Part shown: positions 32,282 through 40,667 of the stretch, in pieces
Numbering within the stretch: position 1 is the first letter of the stretch
Layout of the letters: every line of letters begins with the position of its first letter
Assembly: GCF_030384665.1 (NCBI RefSeq)
Contig: NC_083680.1
Coordinates: forward strand, 529,001 to 593,000
Reading direction: 5' to 3'
DNA: 64,000 nucleotides
From: Lodderomyces elongisporus
Taxonomy: Eukaryota; Ascomycota; Pichiomycetes; Serinales; Debaryomycetaceae
Position numbers and translations under genes: made by a program
Notes under the pieces: generated by a model
What the model saw: only the letters and a program-made list of their open reading frames with translations
Told to the model about the DNA's origin: nothing
The model's database searches: none

Positions 32282-33493
32282 ATGCCGCCACAAATACCCA
32301 GTGACAACAATGGCTATTACGATAACTATAACAGCAACCAAACCAACCAAAACAACCAAAACAACTTAAATAATTCTACTGCCCAAATCCCATCGCCATT
32401 ATCACTAGCTAATATCCGATATCATTTGCAAGATAAGTTTCATCATTTCAAGTCATGGTACCTATCGCAAACCCCGCTTTTCAAAATTGGTTTCATCATT
32501 GGTCTCCTTATACTAGGTGTCCTAGGCATTTTCTTCCTCATCTATCATAGTTATTTCACAGATCTTCTTGTCTCCGTATCGGATTCATGGCATGATTTAC
32601 CTTATGGCTCACTACTCATATTCATTCTCGTATTTATGGTGAGTTTCCCGCCACTAATAGGATTCACTGCATTGAGTCTACTTACTGGTATGATCTATGG
32701 GTTCCCTCAAGGGTGGCCACTCTTGGCACTAGCCTCTGTTTCCGGCTCAACTGCATCCTTTATCATTTTTAGATACTTGCTTCACAATCAGGCGATGCGT
32801 TTGATAAACCATTACGAAATGTTTCGTGCATTTGCTGAGATTTTAAGTGACGACAACTCCCTTGTATTGCTTATACTCATCAGATTGTGTCCTACACCTT
32901 ACTCACTATCCAATGGTGCACTACTGGGAATACCAGAACTACCTTTACTCACATATTTCCTTGCTACCTTGATTACATCGCCAAAATTACTTATACACCT
33001 ATACATTGGAAGCAAGATTAAGGAATTGGGACAGGGCGAAAGCTCAAATATGACCAAAATAGTCGACGTCATTAGTATTATAATCACAGGAACAGCAGCT
33101 ACATTAGCTACATATTTGATATACGCCAAGATGCAAGCCAAATTGAAGGAGTTCCACCAGCGTGGTGTAGTTGCAGACGATGTCTTGGTTTTCGGCAATT
33201 TTGAAGACGATTTCGGGTTGGAGATGGCAAGTCAGAATAACGTAGAGTTGAACTCGGCAGACTTTGATACAGACAATTTCATTATTGAGGATGAAGATGA
33301 CAATGAGATGAATGGAAATAGCGACGAAGAGAACAGAAGAAGGAGCAGGAGCACAAGTGGAAGCAACAATGGAAGCAACAACGGAAGCAACAACGTTAGT
33401 GCCAACGGTAGTGGGAAAACTAGTAGGAGTGGCAGCGTAGGCTTGCTGCAAGAGCGAGACCTACTTTCGGAAGATACCCTTGGAAAGAGATAG
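32282..33493 (+). CDS. TVP38: Golgi membrane protein Tvp38 (VTT/DedA family)
   Basis: This 403-residue multi-spanning protein belongs to the TVP38/TMEM64 (SNARE-associated Golgi, VTT) family. Tvp38 is a Tlg2-vesicle protein of the Golgi; related VTT proteins act as lipid scramblases. An Asn-rich cytosolic N-terminus precedes hydrophobic segments near residues 60-90, 105-135, 140-165, 195-240 and 260-285. The conserved core is visible as FPPLIGFTALSLLTGMIYG, SVSGSTASF, and LCPTPYSLSNGALLGI, the latter including the family's P-x-P-x2-L-S/N-G pattern. The C-terminal tail is acidic and then an Asn-Gly-Ser repeat. Length is somewhat greater than S. cerevisiae Tvp38 (337). ATG at 32282 is the first in frame. 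Confidence 0.92.
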   Translation: MPPQIPSDNNGYYDNYNSNQTNQNNQNNLNNSTAQIPSPLSLANIRYHLQDKFHHFKSWYLSQTPLFKIGFIIGLLILGVLGIFFLIYHSYFTDLLVSVSDSWHDLPYGSLLIFILVFMVSFPPLIGFTALSLLTGMIYGFPQGWPLLALASVSGSTASFIIFRYLLHNQAMRLINHYEMFRAFAEILSDDNSLVLLILIRLCPTPYSLSNGALLGIPELPLLTYFLATLITSPKLLIHLYIGSKIKELGQGESSNMTKIVDVISIIITGTAATLATYLIYAKMQAKLKEFHQRGVVADDVLVFGNFEDDFGLEMASQNNVELNSADFDTDNFIIEDEDDNEMNGNSDEENRRRSRSTSGSNNGSNNGSNNVSANGSGKTSRSGSVGLLQERDLLSEDTLGKR

Positions 33494-33528
33494 ACTAGTC
33501 CAGACATTTTTGATCACATACATTTGAA

Positions 33529-33553
33529 ATATATATATATATATATATATATA
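33529..33553. repeat. AT dinucleotide array
   Basis: About 12 AT units just after the TVP38 stop codon. Confidence 0.9.
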
Positions 33554-33917
33554 GATATGCATATAGATATGAATAGATATGAATATAGAATTGTAAGATT
33601 ATAAACGCAGTTATGCTTGATGATAACAACATGTAGAGATGTATTTTAAACCTTTATTGATAAAGTTTATAACTCTATAGAAGATGTACATTTGACAAAT
33701 AGAACTAACAAAGCAAGTAATACAAGTAAAACAAGTAAAGCAAGTAAAGTTTGAAATAGTAGAACCGATATTAAAAAGCCAAAATATCGGAACCGAGAAT
33801 TCTTTCACGTGATCTAAAAACAACCAATCACAAGTAACATGAACTTGCTTACCACCATTTATGCTACCATGTGTACCCACGAGCAGCATTACAATTGTCA
33901 GCACATTACTTTTCAGA

Positions 33918-33931
33918 GGGGGGGGGGGGGG
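33918..33931 (+). repeat. G homopolymer, 14 bases
   Basis: Run of 14 G upstream of ISA1, one of the two longest in the window. Confidence 0.9.
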
Positions 33932-34387
33932 CGGTCACATATTCTCCACATACTTTATATACAGGTAGTGTATGGTTGCACAATATCACACTAAACCGCC
34001 CCCTCCTCCCCTGCCTCTCTATATTCCCACCAAGAGTCAAGAAAAGAGAAGGAAAAAGAAAAAGGGTAAAAAAAAAGAGGGTAAAAAAAAAACTCTGATT
34101 CTTTTTAAATATATAAATATATCTATATATCTATATATCTATACATCTATACATATAAAGCTAGACAGCAAGTTATACCACTTAATCTGTACATTTGCTT
34201 TACTTATTGGTACATTTTGCATACATCTATTCCATAATCATTAATCTTTATCCGATTTCAATTTCTATTACAATTTGGAAATAGAATCAGAATTTAAAAT
34301 TCAAATTTGCTATCCTGTTAAACTACAGTTTTTGTTATCACTATAGTTTATCAATAATCAATTATATCAATTAAAAACACTGCCATC

Positions 34388-35320
34388 ATGATTAGAGCAG
34401 TACCCCAAATCACTAGAGTCAGAGTATCTCAAAGAGCTCAACAAAACTTCACGACTTGGGCAAGGTCATTGCTGATACAACAACACCAACAACCACAACA
34501 TTCACCTTCTTCATACCAACTACATGCTTATCAGCTTACACCTCAAACCACCTCAACTAGCACAAGTAACAACAACAGTAATAATAATAACAATAGCAAT
34601 AGCAACAGCAGCAACAATACACCTAAAAAGCGGGAATTGTCTAAGTACCTGTTACCACTAAACACCAAGTCTGCATCACAACAATCTAATAAAGAGCAAA
34701 CAAACACACCCTCAACACAGCCACCACTGCGAAGACCAAGGACTGCCAGGTTTAAGAAAGAAACTATCCCAGATTTCAACAATGTAGAAGCAACATCAAC
34801 AAACACTCCATCATCGGCATCACCTTCTTCTTCTTCTTCTTCTTCTTCTTCTAGTTCTACTACAACAACAATTGCACCCGAACCGAAACTCAAAACAGAG
34901 CCAGTAGTTAATGCTGAACCAAAATCTACACCTGATTCTGAATCTACAACAAATGCAGCACCAAAGAAACTCAAGAAAAGAGTTTTGAAACCAAGAAAAC
35001 AACTCATTACTTTAACACCATCTGCTATCTCACATCTCGAGGGATTAATGAACCAACCAACACCAAAGTTAATTAGAATTGGTGTGCGAAACAGAGGATG
35101 TAGTGGATTAACCTACGACTTGGACTATGTTGAAAAACCAGGCAAGTTTGATGAATTGATTGAGCAAGATGGAGTCAAGGTCCTCATTGACTCTAAGGCA
35201 TTGTTTAGTATTGTTGGTTCAGAAATGGATTGGCTAGATGATAAATTGAGCTCGAGGTTTATTTTCAAGAACCCAAACTCAAAAGGAACTTGTGGATGTG
35301 GTGAAAGTTTTATGGTGTAA
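34388..35320 (+). CDS. ISA1: Mitochondrial iron-sulfur assembly protein Isa1
   Basis: Isa1 is an A-type (HesB/IscA) protein that, with Isa2 and Iba57, makes [4Fe-4S] clusters in the mitochondrial matrix. The C-terminal 105 residues form the A-type domain (TLTPSAISHLEGLM onward), with its three conserved cysteines at 238 (GCSGLTYDLDY), 302 and 304 (GTCGCGESF). The first 25 residues are basic and hydroxylated without acidic residues, suiting a mitochondrial presequence. Between them is a long low-complexity linker with Ser/Asn tracts and a TCT-coded serine run. That linker makes the protein 310 residues instead of about 250 in S. cerevisiae. Confidence 0.93.
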   Translation: MIRAVPQITRVRVSQRAQQNFTTWARSLLIQQHQQPQHSPSSYQLHAYQLTPQTTSTSTSNNNSNNNNNSNSNSSNNTPKKRELSKYLLPLNTKSASQQSNKEQTNTPSTQPPLRRPRTARFKKETIPDFNNVEATSTNTPSSASPSSSSSSSSSSSTTTTIAPEPKLKTEPVVNAEPKSTPDSESTTNAAPKKLKKRVLKPRKQLITLTPSAISHLEGLMNQPTPKLIRIGVRNRGCSGLTYDLDYVEKPGKFDELIEQDGVKVLIDSKALFSIVGSEMDWLDDKLSSRFIFKNPNSKGTCGCGESFMV

Positions 35321-35747
35321 TTTATTAAAGTTTTATCAAACATTGATAAGTATTCAATTCAAAAGAAGAGAAGGAAGAAATTAAGGACAATAGATATTTA
35401 ATTGGTTTTTTTTTTTTTTAATTTTCTACTTGTCCATCTTTATTTATCTGCATTGCTAAAAGTATTTATCTAGTTTAAAAATTTCACGAATAAACGATTA
35501 ATATATTGAAAATTAATTACTTTCTATGTCTTGACTTATTGCCTTCATCAATTCTTTCATTAGTTTCCTCTTTTTAATCCACGTAAAGTTAAATTTGATT
35601 TTACGTACTTATTATTCCTTCCCACATCACTTGTTTGCTTTTAATTGATCTATTCATTTATATACTCATGTATAAACTCCATTTTCACGGATTTGATAAT
35701 ATAAAGAAATTGTTTCCAAACAAATTTAAAAAAAGTCTTTGCTTTCT
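35321..35747. other. Convergent 3' region downstream of ISA1
   Basis: A/T-rich tail-to-tail spacer. No gene is seen. Confidence 0.6.
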
Positions 35748-36302
35748 CTACCTAATCTTTCTGCATTCGAAATAAGTAGCTCTAACATCATTGGGCAATC
35801 CACAGAAATACTCCATTCCCTGCATGGTCTTAAATAACTCCACGGTTGCAACGCCCAATTTCAAACATGTCTTTCCCCCACCACTATTATTCTCCGTGCA
35901 TATTATACTCTGTCTCACACCCTTTTCACCATCAATTATAAAGACATTGTTTGGTGGGTATCGACTTACAAAATCCTCAACCGTAGATCTAATATCAGTT
36001 GTACGTGTGCCATCATTAGGGTCAATCCGTGTCGAGTTTGATGTGATCTTAGCTGTTTTGATACGTATATCGGCATGGTCGGGTGCAATTTGATGAAGGG
36101 TTGCCTCAATATCGGATCCCCCAGGTGAAGCAAGCCTTGCGGTATCTGGAACTGATTCAGAAGCATTGGTGGGGAGGGCAGTGTGAGACCGTTGTTGGAA
36201 ATTTGCGCCGGAAGAAGGAGGAATTGCTGTAGTTGTTGACGATGTAGGTATAGACGATGTAGAAGTTTCGTCCTTCTTTGCGCCAAATGATAGCCAACCC
36301 AT
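35748..36302 (-). CDS. Unrecognised small protein, MGWLSFG start
   Basis: I do not recognise this 184-residue protein. It starts MGWLSFGAKKDE, followed by a Ser/Thr-rich stretch to about residue 50. A more structured C-terminal half follows (YPPNNVFIIDGEKGVRQSI, then GVATVELFKTMQGMEYFCG). Four cysteines lie in the last 55 residues, with spacings of 10, 27 and 12 intervening residues. No transmembrane segment is visible. The MGW start and scattered cysteines recall some mitochondrial intermembrane-space proteins, but the spacing is not twin CX9C and the comparison is weak. The frame is open two codons further upstream to a TTG; the only suitable ATG is at 36302. Composition beyond the N-terminus looks like a real gene. 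Confidence 0.7.
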   Translation of the reverse strand: MGWLSFGAKKDETSTSSIPTSSTTTAIPPSSGANFQQRSHTALPTNASESVPDTARLASPGGSDIEATLHQIAPDHADIRIKTAKITSNSTRIDPNDGTRTTDIRSTVEDFVSRYPPNNVFIIDGEKGVRQSIICTENNSGGGKTCLKLGVATVELFKTMQGMEYFCGLPNDVRATYFECRKIR

Positions 36303-36820
36303 TCTCAAGAGGTAATTAAATATGTGGTGATGATACTGGATAAGTTTTTCTTTTTTTGTAAAAGAAATAAGAAACAGAATACTAAAATTTTTATAAAAAA
36401 AAGTCTAAATATCGACTTTGATTGGTTTTGAAATTAGTTGTTGGAACAAAGGTTGTTGGAAAAAAAAAAATTGTGTAATTATATTGCTCTATAATTTTTT
36501 TACTGAGTAGTGGGGAATGAATTGCGCTTTCTATTTCTCCTTGCCTTCTGTTCTAATTTCTGGAATAGATTCTTTTTTTTTTTTTTTAGTATTGTTGCAA
36601 TTGTACAAGTCGAGTGATGGAAACTTGACACATTTTGGATAGAATAATCTGTAATTTTAACAGAAGCATTGTCTTTTAGCAAATTACGGGGTTATATATA
36701 TATAGAATTTCTTTTTCATTTTTCATTTTTCATTTTCTTCTTTTGCTTTTATATCTTTAATTTCTTTAAATACGTTAATGTACCTATTTATGTACATCCA
36801 GTTTGAGTTGTCTATTCTAT
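36303..36820. other. Spacer between MGWLSFG gene and IRC19
   Basis: A/T-rich spacer containing T runs (36570-36587) and TTTTTCA repeats near 36712-36732. It should hold the promoter of the 35748-36302 gene. No other gene is seen. Confidence 0.6.
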
Positions 36821-37495
36821 CTAAAAGCACAATTGCAAAGTTTCATTCATTCTCATTAAAGTTGTCAAGTAAATTTTGTAATTAATTGGAAACTCATCTT
36901 TGTAAGTGAAGGGGTCCTTTTTCCCCTTTCTGGCCAACTTCGCTTTCTCATTCAAGTCATCTAACCACGCGAATTTAAAATCATATTTGATATTCGCTGG
37001 TGCAGTCATATCCATTTTCAAAATCGTGCTCAAAATTTTACTTTCCATCGTATCAATTGCCGTTCGTTCCTCGTCTTTTTTGGTCACCACGAGTTCATCA
37101 GCATGTGGGTTCTGCAACTCTACAGTATGGTTGAATACAAATGCTAATGTATTTTGTATACGTTTTTCCAATTCTGCATCGTCAAGTGGTGGTAACGAAA
37201 GAAACTTTTCACGTTTTAAATTGTAGTCTACCTTACGGAAAGTACGACGTATTAGGGCAATATACTCTATTGGAGTGACTTCATCTCTTGTTTGGGTGTA
37301 GTCTTCATGTTGAAACAATCTGGGAGTGCACTCGAAATTTCGTAGTTTGTAGAATCGTTTGTAGTATCCACGCAACTTGGATTTGAATGTGGGGAGTTTG
37401 GAAATCTCACTGATGGAATGCAGAATATTCAATATTGGTTGAGAAAGCACCAAGCTTTTGCTATGCTGCCGTAGTCCAAATCTAGGAGAGCTCAT
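36821..37495 (-). CDS. IRC19: Irc19/Rrg4-like protein
   Basis: This 224-residue protein resembles S. cerevisiae Irc19 (YLL033W, 230 residues). The shared layout is an early basic-aromatic block (LRGYYKRFYKLRNF), a middle block (IQNTLAFVFNH), a helix (SKILSTILKM) and a C-terminal block ending MRMNETLQ. Irc19 loss raises recombination foci and affects mitochondrial genome maintenance; its molecular role is unknown. No membrane segment or catalytic motif is visible. The N-terminus is basic and could be a presequence. The match is from remembered sequence features and needs a profile comparison; other short mitochondrial proteins could share such patterns. It is divergent from the gene at 37827. 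Confidence 0.6.
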   Translation of the reverse strand: MSSPRFGLRQHSKSLVLSQPILNILHSISEISKLPTFKSKLRGYYKRFYKLRNFECTPRLFQHEDYTQTRDEVTPIEYIALIRRTFRKVDYNLKREKFLSLPPLDDAELEKRIQNTLAFVFNHTVELQNPHADELVVTKKDEERTAIDTMESKILSTILKMDMTAPANIKYDFKFAWLDDLNEKAKLARKGKKDPFTYKDEFPINYKIYLTTLMRMNETLQLCF

Positions 37496-37826
37496 AATAA
37501 CAGTTGTAATGGTGAAGCTGGTATGTAAGTGTATATATATTCATGCATGTATGTATGTGAGTGAGTGAGTGGGTGCGTGAGTGTGTTTGTTTCGGAGAGC
37601 GCGCAATTTTATTTCGATGGTGGGCAGGAAAAGAAGAGGCTTGAGTTTTTGATTTTGATTTCGGTTGCAAAAACATATCACACATGTTATTAGCCTAGTA
37701 TTCTACCAACTCAATTACCCAACTTTCCACTAGGAAGTCTATAAACTATCAAACTCTTTTTTTTTCTTTTCTTTTCTTTTCTATTGTTTTATTTTTGTTT
37801 TTTGAGTTTTCTTTTTACTGAAAAGA
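37496..37826. promoter_or_regulatory. Divergent promoter, IRC19 and 37827 gene
   Basis: A 331-base shared upstream region. It contains GTGA repeats near 37558-37582 on the IRC19 side and TTTTC repeats near 37760-37785 just before the plus-strand start. No specific factor site was recognised. Confidence 0.5.
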
Positions 37827-38654
37827 ATGTTTCTAGCCATAAGGAAAAACGAACAATACTTTAAGCTATCTAGCGGGACAAACTTTCATAGTTGTAGGAG
37901 CAACAATACGGTTGTGTTACCGGCACCAACAATCTATTTGAATTTCAAAATCTGCTTAAACAACAATCAATGGACTGTTCTCAATTATAACGGAATCTTA
38001 CAACAAGTAGCTTCAAGATTTATCACTTTTTGGGGTATGATTTGTTATGATACTTCAATTGATATTAGTACGGACTCAGAGTATAGCTTTACACTTGTTT
38101 GCAAAGACCAAATGTATCACTCATTTGCTTTGTATACTCCAATTCACCAAAGTCATAGTGTACAACAGTTATCAAAAATTGACATATCTTTACAGTGCCT
38201 ATCCAGACAAGAAATAAGAATGCAAACTATACTTGACGCATTTGATTACCTATTAGTCTCGTGGTACTTACATATGGAGCAACTTTATCCCTGTGTATTT
38301 TCTATTGTGGGTCGCAAATTTATAGAGTTGAATCTATTTTGGAGCCAGAGGTTTGGTCAGATTTTGGAAAATGAGATGTGCAACCACAGTAATGAGAAAG
38401 AGAAAGAGAAAGAAAAAGAGAAAGATGAAGGTGAAGATGAAGGTGAAGACGATAAAGACAACAACAGCAACTATTGTGACGAATTGGACTTATTAGTCAG
38501 GCTTATAAAGGAAACGAGAAGCAAATACACTACATCAAATTTGCTACAAGATGGTAAACCCACAACTTCAATTTTAGATCTAAAGAAAAGTAGAATAGGA
38601 GGTCGTGGCGTGGTTGGATCATATCCTGTGCACTTAATCGACCCTGAGGGATAG
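37827..38654 (+). CDS. Unrecognised 275-residue protein
   Basis: I cannot assign this protein with confidence. It is 275 residues with a globular N-terminal two thirds rich in aromatic and beta-type patterns (FITFWGMICYD, ILDAFDYLLVSWYLHMEQLY). An acidic-basic EKEKEKEK / EGEDEGED insert follows at about 190-210, then a short conserved-looking C-terminus. No signal peptide, membrane segment or catalytic motif is seen. The pattern of a WY-rich helix followed by a hydrophobic strand is faintly like the CENP-L/Iml3 kinetochore family, but this is speculation. The ATG at 37827 is the first in frame. It shares a 331-base divergent promoter with IRC19. Confidence 0.72.
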   Translation: MFLAIRKNEQYFKLSSGTNFHSCRSNNTVVLPAPTIYLNFKICLNNNQWTVLNYNGILQQVASRFITFWGMICYDTSIDISTDSEYSFTLVCKDQMYHSFALYTPIHQSHSVQQLSKIDISLQCLSRQEIRMQTILDAFDYLLVSWYLHMEQLYPCVFSIVGRKFIELNLFWSQRFGQILENEMCNHSNEKEKEKEKEKDEGEDEGEDDKDNNSNYCDELDLLVRLIKETRSKYTTSNLLQDGKPTTSILDLKKSRIGGRGVVGSYPVHLIDPEG

Positions 38655-39358
38655 ACGAGTTGTAACATAATAATTTTGTTTTATTTTTGTTTTTGTTTCT
38701 GTTTTGTTTGTTTGCTTTATTTTTCTTTTCCTTTTCCTTTTCCGTTTTCTATTTCATTTTAATTATCATAATTAGTCATCATGAGAGTTTGCCAGTGGGA
38801 TTGAGCATACGATGATGAAAGCTGCAATCTAGTATTTTGTATCTTGAGGTATTATTGTAATAGGCTGTTGGTGTATAGTACATTGCATTAGTGTGCAGTG
38901 CTTTACATATTATTCGGTGGAGGACCACTACTATCTATAAATAAAATTGTGACACAAAATCTTAATATTTTTTGGATCCCCCAAAATTTTTCCGGCAAGG
39001 GGTTCTATAAAAAATTGGCGCGGGGGGGGGGGGGGAAGAAAGCAAGTAGAGAGAGGAGGAAAAAAAGTAAGAATGTTAGTGGGGGAAGGGAGGGGAAGAA
39101 AATAACTAGGCAGATGAAAGTCAACAAACTCGAACTAAAAAGTGTGGTGTTTATTTAGTCGTTTACTTTGTTTCTCGGAATTTTTATTTTTAAAACTACA
39201 GGCTTTGCCTCTTCCATTCATATATTTACCTGTTTCTTTCTTTTTGTATATTTTAATTCTAAATCACTTCAAATTTTTTTTCTTTCTTTTGAATACCATC
39301 TTTTCATCGTCAATATTTATCTCACACTTACAAACAACGAACTTGCCATAAGAAAAAC
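38655..39358. other. Spacer upstream of the YMR315W-type gene
   Basis: Contains TTTTG and TTTTCC repeats after the upstream stop codon, a 14-base G tract at 39022-39035, and a T-rich leader from about 39180 on. No gene is seen. ATGATGA at 38811 was considered as a box C but has no box D partner. Confidence 0.6.
39022..39035 (+). repeat. G homopolymer, 14 bases
   Basis: Run of 14 G about 320 bases upstream of the oxidoreductase start, preceded by GGCGC. Confidence 0.9.
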
Positions 39359-40408
39359 ATGTCACAACCATTGAATTTAGCTATTGTTGGAACAGGTATC
39401 TTTGCAACTGATACGCACTTGCCAACCATCCAGAAACTTTCCACTATTGTTAAACCAATTGCAGCCTACAATAGAACCAAATCCAAAGCCGAGACATTTG
39501 CTTCAAAAGCTGGTATTGCTCAAGACAAAGTTTATGACTCATTGGAGCAAGCATTCCAAGATCCCGAAGTACAATTTGTCGATGCATTGCTTCCTGTGCA
39601 ATTCAATCTCGATGCAGTGAAATTAGCAATTGAAAATAAAAAACCAATATGTTTTGAAAAGCCCATTGCCGCAAATCTTGAGCAAGCAAAAGAGATTGTC
39701 CAACTTAGTGAAAAGACCGATTTGCCAATTGCAGTATTGGAAAACTGGTCATTCCGTAGTGCGACTACAACCTTGACCAAAGAAATCATTCCCAAATTAG
39801 GAGATATTGTTGGTTTCACTTACCATGCTACGGGTCCATGGAATGATAATAACAAATACCTTGCTACTGGGTGGAGATTGAAACCTGAGCATATCGGCGG
39901 TTTCTTATCTGATGGTGGAGTGCATCAATTGGCATTGCTTACTGATTTTCTTGGCGAAGTTGACTCAGTCAGTGGCTTAACAAAGCAGGTCCGTGAACAA
40001 AGTGGAACTGATGATGTCTTGTTTTCGACTATGAAGTTGAAGCTGGGTGTAATCGGTACTTTTACTTATGGTTCGTCATTTGGCGCTACTGATAAGGCCA
40101 CTTACTTTACCATCTTCGGCACTAAAGGATCCGTCACTTATGATTGGTCTCCAAGTTTGTCCAAGCCAACAATAACTTACCAATTGGGAAGCAGTGGTCA
40201 AGATAATAGCGGCAAAAAGACCATTGAAGTTGACGAAGTAGATACATTTGAAGAGGAATTCAAGAATTTTGCAGAAGCCGTCACCAAAAAAGAAAAGAGT
40301 TTAATTATTGTACCACCTAGAAAAGCATTCCACCATTTGGCCATCGTTGCTGCCGCTTTAGAATCATCAAAGAATAATGGCTCAAATGTCAAGGTAGAAT
40401 CACCATAA
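39359..40408 (+). CDS. Gfo/Idh/MocA-family oxidoreductase (YMR315W-like)
   Basis: This 349-residue protein has the same length as S. cerevisiae YMR315W and shares its signatures. These are the N-terminal Rossmann motif IVGTGIFATDTHLP, the EKPIAANLEQAKE block around the conserved EKP lysine, the WRLKPEHIGGFLSDGGVHQLAL substrate-domain segment (seen around residue 180), and GSFGAT-type patterns. YMR315W is a cytosolic NADP-dependent enzyme reported to contribute to NADPH supply; its physiological substrate is not settled. There is no targeting peptide. The ATG at 39359 is the first in frame with AAAC context. SEC20 is convergent downstream after 259 bases. Confidence 0.93.
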   Translation: MSQPLNLAIVGTGIFATDTHLPTIQKLSTIVKPIAAYNRTKSKAETFASKAGIAQDKVYDSLEQAFQDPEVQFVDALLPVQFNLDAVKLAIENKKPICFEKPIAANLEQAKEIVQLSEKTDLPIAVLENWSFRSATTTLTKEIIPKLGDIVGFTYHATGPWNDNNKYLATGWRLKPEHIGGFLSDGGVHQLALLTDFLGEVDSVSGLTKQVREQSGTDDVLFSTMKLKLGVIGTFTYGSSFGATDKATYFTIFGTKGSVTYDWSPSLSKPTITYQLGSSGQDNSGKKTIEVDEVDTFEEEFKNFAEAVTKKEKSLIIVPPRKAFHHLAIVAAALESSKNNGSNVKVESP

Positions 40409-40667
40409 TAGACTGTTGTTGTCTTTCTTTTACTCTTTTTTTTTTTGAGTTGTCTTTCATAAAAAAAAACAGAAGTACATATCAAGTTGCTTAATTAAAC
40501 GGTAACTAGAAACATAACTAAAAAAATACTCCTTTCTATTTCAACTTTTCTTCTTCCTCTTTTTCTTTCTTTCTTCTTCTTCTTCCTCTGTTTATTTTTA
40601 TTCTTTTTACATTCTCTTCTATTATCTCACCGTTTTAAGTCTCTTGTATTTATCTTAGAGGATATAG

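Larger units (their letters stand above)
33494..34387. promoter_or_regulatory. ISA1 upstream region with E-box and CCAAT
   Basis: No gene is seen. It contains an AT array at 33529-33553 and a 14-base G tract at 33918-33931. The element TCACGTGA (33805-33812) is followed eleven bases later by CCAAT (33824-33828), a pairing plausible for Cbf1 and the CCAAT-binding Hap complex. It is about 560 bases upstream of the ISA1 start. Confidence 0.5.

Noticed and set aside
33871..34244. Two open frames across the G tract upstream of ISA1
   Set aside because: Composition is repeat-derived and no family features are present.
38811..38817. ATGATGA as a snoRNA box C
   Set aside because: No CTGA box D at a suitable distance and no terminal stem.
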